Below, one piece after another: positions 23,468-34,580 of a stretch of 64,000 bases of DNA. The first letter of the stretch is position 1. Every line of letters begins with the position of its first letter. The notes beneath the pieces are model-generated. The model was given only the letters and a program-made list of their open reading frames with translations, was not told where the DNA came from and did no database searches. Made by a program: the position numbers and the translations under genes. Source of the stretch: Amphiura filiformis (lineage: Eukaryota > Echinodermata > Ophiuroidea > Amphilepidida > Amphiuridae); assembly GCF_039555335.1 (NCBI RefSeq), contig NC_092628.1, positions 34,246,965 through 34,310,964 on the forward strand, written 5' to 3'.

Positions 23468-26088
23468 ACACAGTTGGAACAGAATTATAAAGAACTTTAC
23501 TCATCAAATGACACGTACAGAAAGTGACTGGTAATTAAGGTCAATATCATACAGCCTAGCTGAAGACGTAATGGTTGATCCATCAAATAAGAATTATGTC
23601 CACATTTCATTTACTCCACTAGTATGACTGCCAGTTCAAGCCCCCTGCCCCTACCATGTGTTATACCACTGCCCTGGTTATAAACCAGCCGAACAGTTCA
23701 GGTCAGTTCTTTTGTCAGTTATCAAGTATCAAAATCTACTTTCCAGTTGGCACATCAAATACCTCTCTAAGATTATGCATTTGTGTTCAGGTTTTAAGGT
23801 TTTATTGGACCACTTTTATTATTATTTGATATTATGTTATTTGTTGTTGTTATAGCTGAATTATGTTGTAATGTTGTGCCAAGTAGCTCTATGCATTATC
23901 CCATGATAAGTGCTATCAAATCATATGGAACAATGTTGGATGAGAACATTATGATGGCAAAATGTCTATGCCATAGGCCTACATGTAGACTACAGAGATA
24001 CAAACCATGCAACAACAGACAAAGTCCCTGTGGGTTGAACATGTTGAATGCAATGAGAATTCTCACATATTCATGAGGGCTGCATTTATGCAATAGGATG
24101 TTGTGTGTCTCTGCTTTTATGCAAAAGACGTACCATTATGTGGTATGTGTGAAGTAGGGCCTAGTTTAGCATGATGCATTCCTTGGAATGATTGGCCCTC
24201 ATTAACAGGTACTGGTGGGACTTTGCCAGTTGGTAAATGGTCTGTAGATATGTCCATGTATTCACAGATTCACAAGATTTCATGCAAGTCCAATAGGATT
24301 TTTTAACAGTAGATTTGATATGTAATTAGTTAAGGCTTAAACTTACGTTAAGGTTATACAGGATTTTGAACTTTTGTGTAGGCAAATTGGCTGCACGTAG
24401 CCACCTAAAATATTTTGTTTTTCAAAAATAAACATGGCAGGCCTAAAATCATACTTCATCTTAAAGATGACACTCTAATGATTATTATTGTAATACTTTT
24501 AACGTCATAGCTCATACACAAATGTACTTTGTAAGTGTTTCAATTTGTGTTCAATTTCATGAGCATGAGGTTTTTTGGGAAAGAGGCCAGGAAAATATGG
24601 GGAGAGGGTCCAATTTCATTGCGATTTCGCATATGTGTTACAAACAAACCAATGAAATAATGTACATATTTATTCTTTCGATAGGTCCTCCTGATTTAAA
24701 ACAGTAAGCTTACATGTTCACAGAATGTCAATGAAAATGATGGGGTAAATGTCGTCTTTTTGCAACAACAATATTAATTTAGTGTGCCAATATATTGACA
24801 CAATTATTCCCTACATTATTTCTTTGAAGTATCAGCTAACACATGCATATCAAAATTTTATGAATCAGCTACGGGAAACATTAAAACTAATTTATTTCAT
24901 CTCAGCATATCAGGCCAAATGGTCCAAAATGGAGTTCTGAGATATCCACACATTTAGTTTCAAGTACTCACATTTTCTGCTATTTCACAGTATCAATTCA
25001 CAATCCCATAGTATTCCAGGTGCAGTGCTCCTGTATTACTACTGATAATCCTTACTGCATGGGAAGTATCAATTGATTTTCACAAAACTTGCAGAAATTG
25101 ACAAATTTCTGCCAAAACTTCCACACTATCTATTATCATGTTCAAACCATGTGCTAACTTGTTTACAATGCTAGTTAGTGTTGCCAGGGCCAAGGTGATA
25201 GTACTTATTTTATTGATTTTGTCTAGTATAGTGCTGGTTGAATACTCATGCTCCACTGTGCATATGCTTCAGTGATTTTAGCAATCAAATGAAAATGATA
25301 GGGTTGCCAGTTCATGCACTGGAATAATAATCACTATAAGGGGGCACATCACTAAATAAATGTCCCATTGATATACATGTGAAAATACAATAAAGTAACT
25401 AGGTGCATAATAATTATGAGTCCTGGGGAGGGTAGAATGGGGGAGGGGGAGCAGTTTTGGCAAACATTTACAGTGCATCTTTATAAGGCTTAGGAAACAC
25501 TACAGAAACATTCAAATCTGCATCATAATATCTAGGCCATTTAAAGTTTCCACATTGGCAAAGTTAGGCTGGCCGAGAGCAGGGCCAGGGAGGATGACAG
25601 GAAATGTTGGCATACCTTTTAAAATCTAACCCACGGGCCCCCATGTATATTTGGGATTCCCCCTTCCAAAGAGAAAATGATAGCCCCTCACACCTCTTTC
25701 TTCCATGAGTTACACCAAATGCGGAAGGATTTAGTGTAGTGTCCCCTTAAAACAAGAACTGTCTTTAAAAAAGAATTAGTGCTGTGGGATATCTAGAGCA
25801 AATATTGATACACAAAAATAACTTAAAAAATACTTTGTTGATACAATTTTTTCAATCTACATCTCTGAGATGTTTAATATATACATATACTTCATAAATA
25901 AAAATTAAAAAACAAAAGACAAGTTGAGTGGAATTTTCACCCTCCGTAACCTTAAAGGCTTGTTATAGTATTTTATAATGTCTTATTGCCTTGTTTAACA
26001 TCTCGAAGATGTTCCAAGAAAGAAATGGAAATGTTTAATTGTCTAGGAATGCAAACATTGCTTGGCACTTTTATAGGTCTTGTGTGCC
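23468..26088. other. Intergenic region without recognised genes
   Basis: AT-rich sequence with only short, low-quality open frames. I found no splice-consistent exons and no transposon ends here. Confidence 0.4.
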
Positions 26089-26092
26089 TTAA

Positions 26093-27918
26093 GGGCTGGG
26101 TTATGAACGCTTGGACAGTATTTATTGTGGGACATTAGAGCACATCAGACATATCGAATTGCATTCTGAATCGAAGAATGTCATTCTGATATCAAATAAT
26201 TTTGATTTTTGAAATTGCAATTTAATACACATTTTATGGTAAATCATTAAAAATTGATATTTTTGATATTTAACAGTACTTGAAGTAAACTTTATAAATC
26301 TGATGATTTATACTTAAAGTGTATGTAGGTGGGATGAAAAGCCCGACGATCAATTGAAAATTTTGACCTTTCAGTATTGAAGATATGGATTTTTTTTTCC
26401 CAAAACACCAAAAAAAATTAGGTCTTTTGGGGGAAAAAATCCATATCTTCAATATGAAAGGTCAAAATTTTCAATTGATCGTCGGCTTTTCCTCCCTGCT
26501 ACATACACTTTAAGAATATGTCATTAGATTTATATAATTTACTTCGAGGACTGTTATATATCAAAAATTTGAAAAATATCAAATTTTTATAATTTGTCAT
26601 CAAATTTGTATTATATTGTGATTTTCAAAAAATGAAAATTATTTGATACCAGAAAGACATGCTTCGTATTCAGAATGCAATTCGATAGGTCTGAGCAGGG
26701 GCGGCGCCAGGGTATTTTGATAGGGGGGGCAAAACAATTGTGGAAATTTGTTATGCAGCGCGATAGCGCTGCCCGTCGCGCTTGCGCGACGCAGGGGGGT
26801 GTCTGAGGGGGGATGTGCCCCCCTCAGAATTGGGAAAATTTTCAAAATGAAAGCACAAATGAAGCCATTTGATGCACCATTTTCACCCCTTTTAGGGTTA
26901 TTTATTTATTTTCTAACCGCATATTTTTATGGATTTCATTCACGGGCCCGACTTTCAGCCCGCTGGTTTTAGGCAAATTCATGGTACAAATGTGCGAGAA
27001 GTGTATTATGGTGGAAATGTAAAAATAAAGTCGCGCGAAGCGCGAAAAAATTGGCACTTTTTAGTCTAAAATGGCCAAATATGAGGTTACTTTAGTCAGA
27101 AACCAGGAGCGTTGGAAGGTGCCCCTATGATCACTAAAAGTTTCGAAAAGGTCCACTTTGCGAAGCGTGAGCGAAAAAAAATGCTTTTTCAGTCAGAAAA
27201 GGACAAAATTGCCCATTCGCGAGTGTAGCGAAAGCTTAAAAATTAGGTTCTTTATGCTTTCTTGGTCAAAATTTTAGAAAAGGTCCAAAACAGGGCCATC
27301 ATTTCAAAATCAGCCCCCAATAAATCCTGGCTACGCCCCTGGCCGGCCGTAATGAAGCCAATTGCTTATATTTACGCTCGTATAGTGGTGCATAATGTTT
27401 ACACTATTTCTGATACAATATGATGAAACCCCGTAAAAGTTGTGTAATATCGGACTGAAAGTAAACTTATTTAAAATGATTAATTGCTGCATGACACAGA
27501 CTTGCATGTGTTGCCGCGCCAGGAAAATGACGTAGCCAGGATTTTTCCAAAGTTGTTGGGAGAAAAGGCAAGAGAGAGGCCATGCGACTTTTTATGGGGG
27601 AAAATTTGCGAAAATGGGCCCAAAATATAAAAATCAACAACTTTAAAACCGCGTGAGGTCAGCATTCCACAAGGGGCAAGATCCGAAGGGGAGTTTCTCC
27701 TTTTAACCATGGCCAGGAGGGAATTTCTCCTTTTCTTCTTCTCCTCCCTCCTTTTCTCTCCTTCTTCTCTTTCTTTTTCCTTTCGTTTACCTCTTTTTGA
27801 AAATTATAGGGGGCAATTGCCCCCTTGCCCCCCCTGTGGCGCCGCCCCTGGGTCTGAGGTGCTCTCATGTCCCACAAAAAATACTGTCGAAACGCAATAA
27901 ACGCTCATTTTAGATCCC
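26093..27918. mobile_element. TTAA-flanked foldback element, split by a hAT-like insertion
   Basis: TTAA lies outside both ends (26089-26092, 27919-27922). Arms mirror each other: GTGGGACATTAGAGCACATC on the left and GGTGCTCTCATGTCCCAC on the right, with a near-perfect hairpin at the centre (AATTGAAAATTTTGACCTTT and its complement, about 26349-26485). Subtracting the hAT-like element at 26696-27850 leaves about 660 bp. TTAA targets recall piggyBac-type MITEs. One arm of a relative is at 16690-16934. Confidence 0.75.
26696..27850. mobile_element. hAT-like non-autonomous element, 1155 bp
   Basis: Ends CAGGGGCGGCGCCAGGG and the complement of TGGCGCCGCCCCTG are flanked by a perfect 8-bp TSD GGTCTGAG (26688-26695, 27851-27858). 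The interrupted foldback element reads on directly after the TSD. No transposase is seen. The interior has G-rich ends and short palindromes (TCGCGCGAAGCGCGA), and shares GGTACAAATGTGCG and GTCAGAAACC with 30110-30235. Confidence 0.85.
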
Positions 27919-28186
27919 TTAAGTCAAGGCAAAAAAAAATATGCAAAATTATTTGTTTTTAAAATCATGTATTAAAACATGCATCTCAAGAAAAAACCCT
28001 TTTCATCAATCTGCTTGAATGCAAAATCACTAGAATTTCAAGTAAGATTATTCTTTTTCACGCTATTGTGAGTTTTTATAAAGATCCCAAACTATTTACA
28101 GCCCTTAGTGTCATTGTATATTGATATTATAGCTGTAACCAAATTAAAAAATATTATTGGGATATTGTCAGACAACACATTTTTTA

Positions 28187-28378
28187 GATGAATATTTTAC
28201 AGACCGTATCAAAACTGTTGGTACCCGTAAGTTTCTAGTGATTATGGAGTCACATCCAAATGTAGCATACACACCACCAAAACCATGTTACTGGTTATTT
28301 CAAGATGATCCAATTTTACATTTGGATGAGACAGGTTTTTTAATAAACATCAAAACTGATGGATGCCAATCATTGTGA
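28187..28378 (+). CDS. Possible orphan terminal exon or gene fragment
   Basis: After a good acceptor (ACACATTTTTTAG, ending about 28186) the frame is open to TGA at 28376-28378. It encodes DEYFTDRIKTVGTRKFLVIM, then ESHPNVAYTPPKPCYW, WLFQDDPILHLDETGF and INIKTDGCQSL. Composition looks like real protein rather than chance. No matching upstream exon or ATG was found on this strand, and the family is unknown. It ends just left of the hAT/foldback insertion, so it may be the remnant of a disrupted gene or of an unrecognised transposon. Confidence 0.3.
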   Translation, partial: DEYFTDRIKTVGTRKFLVIMESHPNVAYTPPKPCYWLFQDDPILHLDETGFLINIKTDGCQSL

Positions 28379-29349
28379 TGCAACCCATACTACTGTGGAA
28401 GCAGTGAGTAAATGTATTTTTATCATTGACATTGTAGTTATAGTTGTAGTTATAATTGTAATCACATTTTTATAATCATTTATAATTGTAGTTGGATTAT
28501 AGTTGCATTTATAGTTGCAGTTAGAATTGTAGCTGGATTGAGAGTTATAATTAGAGAGTTATAGTTGATTCTAGAGTTATAGTTGAGTTTATAGTTACTT
28601 TATAGTAGTTGTAGGCTTAGAGTTAGGGTTGAATATTTCGCTTATGTTACATATGATCAGTGAAGTAAGAAATCTTTCATGATGCTCAGGTATTAAACCT
28701 AGTAAATTCAAAACCTAGGTCTATAGATTCAAATCTTTTAGACTATACTCCAACATCAGATACTCTTTTTTTTCTGGAAGACCTGGGTAAATTACTTGAG
28801 GGCACAACAAAGGGGAATTGGTTTTATGGCCATATTAAATGTTTTCACTGTGGGAGACTATTAGCATGATTAGTACAAATGTAGTTGTGAAAACAGACCC
28901 TGGAAATAAATTCCAGGATCTGTGCTGTGACTTGGTATGGATCTGATCAGGGAGGTTTCCACTTCCCTGATCTGATCACCCACCATGCCTATACTGCTAT
29001 TAATTGTCATGATAGTGTATTAAACAATGCGGTACTTTAAACAATTGTGCCATTTAGTACCATTTAGCATAACATAATTAGTGCAAATTGCACCTAATTA
29101 GTTTAATTAGTGTTCAGTGGTGTAGTTCAGGGGTTGCGGTGCCCAGGGGCCAATGATACATAATGGTGCCCCTTTTTTTGCATCAGGCCCCCTTACAAGT
29201 GTTTGTGAACGCAACGGTCCCTAAATAGTTTATTTGCGAGCATAGCAAGCATGACATTTTGCACACATTTCTGTACTGCCCGGGTACTGCCCCTCTTTTA
29301 AAGTGCCAAATCCCCACAGCTCATAATTAGTGCACAGTCCAAAATGAGG

Positions 29350-29679
29350 GGTGTTTTGGGTGATGGACATCAACAAATTTTGGTGGGTATGCTCCCCCGA
29401 AATATTGAAGTGGTGGGTCTTTGGGAGCTGACTGCGTACCGATAAAAGGGGGTCTTTTGGAGCTGCGAACAAGTAAAACAGGGACTTTTGGAGCTGCGAA
29501 CAATCCAAATCAAGGGTCTATCTTGGCTTTCTGGTTGAAAATCGCCTGGAAAAACCTTTCAGAGCTGAAATGATCAAAATCAAGGGTCTTTCGGAGTTCT
29601 ATTTTGGTCAAAGAGGGGGTCTTTCCGGGGGAACATACCCGTATGGTCATTTGTGTTGAGTGCCCCCCCCCCCCCCGGA
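29350..29679 (-). mobile_element. Copy of the 58190-58544 MITE family, opposite orientation
   Basis: It shares AAATTTTGGTGG, TATGCTCCCCCG, TGGTGGGTCTTTGGGAGCTG, GATAAAAGGGGGTCTTTTGG and GGTCATTTGTGTTGAGTGCC with the reverse complement of 58190-58544. It ends in a C-run. A hAT-like left end, CAGTGGTGTAGTTCAGGGG, begins near 29116 but no matching right end was found. Confidence 0.75.
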
Positions 29680-30482
29680 CCAGCATCTCCCACTCCCCAT
29701 TACTGCTGATGCTGGTATGCCTCTGCTCTTCTGGGTCTTTGAATTGATGAAGGATCATGCTATAAAAATTACCGTAATTAAGTCATGAAGTGACATGAGC
29801 TATATTGCATAATGGGTTGCTGTTTTGGCCATGATTTGACCACCCAGAGGCTTTCATTTCCTGCTTAACATCATCAACACATTGACCCCTCACTGTGTGT
29901 CTCAACTCCAAGCATGAAGTTATAGGACCCCAGTTTAGTATCTTTGTTTACCTTGACAAAAAGGACTCATGTAACATTTCACAGTGAACCCAGGAAGGGC
30001 TTCATCATATTGAAAAAAATGCAGAATTATGAACAATGCCAAAGGGATTGAGGCTAATTGTTATAATTGGTTGGTTAGACCTGTATCCAGCCCCTTTTGG
30101 TTAAAAAAGAAGTTCATGGTACAAATGTGCGCAAATTTTTTTGCCATATTGAAGCTAAACTGATGGAATATGATGCAAAAGGGGAATAAATTTGGGGCTA
30201 AAATGGCCAATAGAAGGTTAATTTGGTCAGAAACCCACATACAGGCGTCAACATTGGGGGGAGGCGTTGTATGGACCATCCCCTGCCAAAATATTGGGAT
30301 ACACCCCGATCTACGCCTATGATTGATTGACATACACGACCAACATGCTGATGGAGAAGGATATTTTGCCCTGTACAATCCAGGATTTTTGTCTCATTTC
30401 TTTGGTCTTTCCCAAAATTCTGCAACAATCGATAGCGTTTCGAACCCATATGACCACAAAATGACAATAAGTTTGTTTTTTT

Positions 30483-31540
30483 TCCACCAAATTTCACAAT
30501 CTATATTACCAGGATGCATTCCAGTACAGAGTACGGAATGCATTTATGCATATGGAAGGCATTTGACTACCGGTATAGCATAGTATCAACAATGCATTAT
30601 GGGAAGCTATGGCATAATTTCATCGATACTTTGTATGGGAATATAAGGTACAGGTGATGCATTCTGGGAAGAATACATAGTGTACATGTAGGCCGATTTA
30701 ACATGACAATAACATGGTTTTAAAAATGCATTATGGGCAAGAGTTCCAACAATGCATTATGTGAAAGCATTCCAATACAATCTACAGCAATGCATTATGG
30801 GAAAGACATTCCGCTACAGAGTATGGGTATAGCATATAGTTTCAACAATGCATTTTGGGAAACTATATCATAGTTTCAACAATGTATTATGGGAAAGCAT
30901 TCCAGTACAGGGTATGGAATGCAATATGGAAGGCATTTGACTACAGGTATAGCATAGTATCAACAATGCATTATGGGAAGCTATGGCATAATTTCATGGG
31001 AATGAAATAATTTCATAATTTTATGGGAAGCTATGGCATTATGGGAAGCTATGGCATTTGACTACAGGTATAGCATAGTATCAACAATGCATGGCATCAT
31101 TTCATCAATACTTTGTATGGGAATATAAGGTACAGCTGATGCATTCTGGGAAGAATACATAGTGTACATGTATTTAACATGACAATAACATGGTTTTAAA
31201 AATGCATTATGGGAAAGCATTCTAGTACAGGGTACGGAATGCATTTAAGGCATTTGACTATAGGTATAGCATAGTATCAACAATGCATTATGGGAAGCTA
31301 TGGCATTTCATCAATACTTTGTATGGGAATATAAGGTACAGCTGATGCATGTAGGCCTATTTAACATGACAATAACACGTTTTTTTATGGGCAAGAATTC
31401 CAACAATGCATTATGGGAAAGCATTCCAATAAATCTACAGCAATGCATTATGGGAAGACATTCCGCTACAGAGTATAGGTAAATAGTTTCAACAATGCAT
31501 TATGGGAAGCTATGGCATAATTTTAACAATGGTACAGAGA
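30483..31540. repeat. Higher-order repeat field based on CAATGCATTATGGGA
   Basis: About a dozen copies of CAACAATGCATTATGGGA or close variants occur. They sit inside larger blocks: GGTATAGCATAGTATCAACA recurs near 30571, 30947, 31067 and 31264, followed by ACTTTGTATGGGAATATAAG, TGATGCATTCTGGGAAGAAT and ATTTAACATGACAATAACA in shuffled order. This indicates repeated internal duplication of a mixed unit. Confidence 0.8.
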
Positions 31541-31580
31541 ATGTCTTTAGTTTTATATAACTCGATCTAGCCAACTATAA

Positions 31581-31750
31581 ACTCAACTATAATTCCAACT
31601 ACAACTATAAACTCAACTATAATTCCAACTACAACTATAAACTCAACTATAATTCCAACTACAACTATAAACTCAACTATAATTCCAACTACAACTATAA
31701 ACTCAACTATAATTCCAACTACAACTATAAACTCAACTATAATTCCAACT
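31581..31750. repeat. 30-bp minisatellite in the foldback right arm
   Basis: Between five and six perfect head-to-tail copies of a 30-bp unit containing AACTATAATTCCAACTACAA. The near-identity of copies implies recent expansion. Flanking DNA has degenerate versions. It is not CRISPR, since there are no unique spacers. Confidence 0.9.
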
Positions 31751-32674
31751 GTAACTACAACTACAACTATAACTACAACTATAAACTACAACTACAACTA
31801 TAAACTATAAAATGTTAACACTCGGAAGCAGTGGTGTAACTAGGGTTGGTAGCGCCCGGGGCAAGAAACATAATTGCCCCCCGAGAATATCTTAGACACA
31901 GGCAGTGGTGTAACTAGGGGTTGTTGCGCCCAGGAATAAGGACACATAATGCCCCCCCATTCTTGAAACAATTGCGCGAGCGTGCAAAATTTTTTGACAA
32001 ATAAGGCATACCACTAATTAATTTTGGTTACTAGAAGCCATGAATATCAGCTGTAAAATGTTCTTTCAATTGATTTTGTGCTGCAATTGACTTTCATTGC
32101 TTGGAGGAGCACAGAATCGATGCTGAATTGGTCAATTTGACGCCCCACTAAGGGTGGCACCGGGACACATTACCCCCAGCCCCCCTACTTACTCCACTGT
32201 GTGGAAGGCACAAGTGCAATTAGCAGCTACAACATAACTATGACATCTTGAAGCCTGGCCATATCAAAATCATCACTGAATCCCTTCAGGTGCCAGTTTG
32301 GCCTCTTGAACTGCAGTGCTTAGTGAATTCTGAGATCTGCACTATCAGGGCCCCTAGCTTCAAACCAAACAAGGCCTGAATTTAGACACAAGTCCTGTTT
32401 TATTAGTGACTTTTCCTCTGAAAGAGTCATTCTATTGTCAGCTCCAATGTTACTGAAGTGTTCATACTGTATCTATTTCTGTAAATATGTACATATTAAA
32501 ATGCAAATGTGTTCTATGAATTGGTAAAACCTGAAAACTGAAACTTTAAAATGCCATGTTCCAAAAAAGCAAAATCTGCATTTTGATTAATTTTAGGATT
32601 ATCTGGTTTAGCACATCACAGGCTTGTGCTTAAAATATTAAAACTAACATTAAGACATTAGATTGTTACTCCTC

Positions 32675-33205
32675 ATTCCAGAAAAATATAAAAAAATATT
32701 ATCCTCTTTTGCCAAATAAAACCTAGCTAAATCTCATTTGTTTAGTTCATTCTAACTGACAATAAAAGTCAAATATTAATAGTTTTGCAATTTGAGGGAA
32801 AATGGGCCAAAACATGCAATTTTGCATGCTCTCTTACAATTGCAATCACAAAATTCAAAGACTTGGCTCAAGTCTAAGCATTCAAAATTTTGAGTACATG
32901 TATAAGTTTGCTCATAAATTGATATTTTTATGTTAATTTTGATAATTGGTTATAAAAGATATTAGAAAATGTGTTTTGCAAAAACTGTAATGCATATCCT
33001 GAAATTTGTCTTAGTACAAGTCTTTGGGCTTGATTGTCACAGCATTTGGCCCTTTTTACCAAAAAGTTGACCAAATATTAAAATTTATTATTTTTATCGC
33101 CAGTTAGAACTAACTAAAATATTGGGATTTAGCTATGTTTTATTTGGCAAAACAGGATAATATTTTTTTTAATCCCAAAATATTAGTGCTGTATTTTTCT
33201 GGAAT
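32675..33205. mobile_element. MITE with long imperfect inverted ends
   Basis: ATTCCAGAAAAATA and GCCAAATAAAACCTAGCTAA on the left are mirrored by TTAGCTATGTTTTATTTGGC and TATTTTTCTGGAAT on the right. Its interior (TGACAATAAAAGTCAAAT, ATTCAAAATTTTGAGTA, CTTTGGGCTTGATTGTCACA) recurs at about 45285-45610. Confidence 0.7.
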
Positions 33206-33310
33206 AGGGAGAAGTTTTTGTTACAGACGCAGCCTCATAATGAACATGTCAATTTTTAGTATGAAAGTTCATCTGTATTGGTAAACCATATGCAAAAAAA
33301 TAAAGCTTTT

Positions 33311-33600
33311 GATCTCAATACACAAATATTTACCGCCATAATTTTCAGCTGTTGTTGCTACAGCCTTCATCAGCAGAAAGATCTAGCAGAAAGATATAAA
33401 GAAGCCCTGATATTTTGAGAGGAGTTCAGGACGCCATCCACAGCAGGCCAACCAACCATCTCTGAACAAGGACGAAGGTCAGAAAAAGTTACCAAAATCT
33501 ATGACCCGATCATTACATCACACTTCAAGAAAGCGAGATGCAAGTCATTCCGCTGACAAAGGCTGTACCGGTACTAAATATTTTTGTATTGAGATCAATT
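33311..33600. mobile_element. Possible element with GATCTCAATACA ends
   Basis: TTTGATCTCAATACACAAAT and its near mirror TATTTTTGTATTGAGATCAA bracket about 290 bases. The interior (CAGCTGTTGTTGCTACAGCC onward) is less AT-rich than its surroundings and has no gene I can name. A short captured segment or an old retroelement tail are both possible. Confidence 0.4.
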
Positions 33601-34042
33601 ATGTTAATTTTTCTATAACATGTCAATTTGTTACTAAAAGTCAAATTTAGAAACTTTAAAATTTGTTTTATGTTTTGTGACTTGTCAAGCCTTGTCGCAA
33701 TGGGTCAAATAATATAACTGGATGATGACAAAACCCACATGTCATCATGACTAGAAAAAAAACATGATTTATGCGTGTTTAGAATTCCAAACTGATTTGC
33801 TTGGGAGTTGTCTGTATTAAATATAAAAAGTTACGCAAAAAGTATTTTCTTGTAATTAATTGAAATTATGCACCTTGAATATGTAAAATAAGAAAAAATG
33901 TATTTTTCATTATAGTTGCAAAAATGTTAAGTGTTTTATGAAGTTTTTTTAAATGACAATCTACTGTAGTGTGTGTAAGTGCAATTATTATAACTTATTC
34001 AGCAGTGCCATAAAAATGTCAGTGCAATTTATTGTTCTTGTA

Positions 34043-34197
34043 CAGTTTGTCCACTCTGAAGTACAAAGTGACAACGCGCGTATACGGCGCGTTAACAGTG
34101 CGTAATGCTGCATCTCTGCTGCAGGTATGCATGCTTTCAAAGTTGGCACAATGTGTGCGTCCGTGTCGGTACTTTGTACTTCAGAGTAGACTGACTG
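34043..34197. mobile_element. TA-flanked MITE with CAGT ends, copy 2
   Basis: Ends CAGTTTGTCCACTCTGAAGT and ACTTCAGAGTAGACTGACTG, with TA on both sides. It has the same orientation as, and high similarity to, 23316-23465. The interior is CpG-rich (CAACGCGCGTATACGGCGCG). Confidence 0.8.
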
Positions 34198-34580
34198 TAG
34201 TGGATCCAATCCAACAAAGCTCTTTCCTTTGGTGGGTCAAATATGCATAGGAAATTCATTGAGATCTATGAAACCTTTTCAATTGGACTATGGAAATAGT
34301 AGATACTACTATTTCCATGATTGAACTAATGAGCTGTCTGTGATGGATTAGCCATCATTACCAGGTTACCTCCATCCATTGACAACCTGGGCTAGCGATG
34401 CCAATTCATTTCCATGCCTCTATACCTTGTTATCACCCGAGTTTGGCAGTGACTTTAAGTGCATATTTCACTTGTCGCAATAGCAAGCATGCACGCTAAT
34501 CTCGGTCCTATATGGACCAAAGTGTGTCTCCGCAGGCAGCGACTGTTTAAATTAACAAACCTAATTCTGCACAGCATCTA

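Larger units (their letters stand above)
28407..31823. mobile_element. Foldback (TU/FB-like) element with repeat-array arms
   Basis: GGAAGCAGTG is duplicated at 28397-28406 and 31824-31833, a 9-10 bp TSD. The left arm (about 28432-28620) is made of TAGTTGTAGTTATA-type motifs; the right arm (about 31563-31808) is made of their complements, including a 30-bp tandem unit repeated perfectly from 31581 to about 31750. Long inverted arms made of short tandem repeats are the hallmark of foldback transposons, including sea-urchin TU. The interior holds other transposon pieces (29114, 29350-29679, 30070-30330) and a higher-order repeat field (30483-31540). No transposase gene is seen. Confidence 0.65.
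28402..32199. mobile_element. hAT-like element split by a 3.4-kb foldback insertion
   Basis: The 8-bp TSD TGTGGAAG is at 28394-28401 and 32200-32207. The right end (complement CAGTGGAGTAAGTAGGG) pairs with the left end CAGTGGTGTAACTAGGG, which begins at 31829. Only its first bases (CAGTG) remain at 28402-28406 because the foldback element inserted there. A second left-end-like copy begins at 31903. Without the insertion the element would be about 0.4 kb and has no transposase. Confidence 0.7.

Noticed and set aside
30061-30583. Overlapping frames of about 100 codons on both strands
   Set aside because: They lie in a hAT-like fragment shared with 26950-27120 and have no recognisable domain.
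31581-31750. CRISPR-like regular array
   Set aside because: Units are contiguous 30-bp tandem copies with no unique spacers, in animal DNA.
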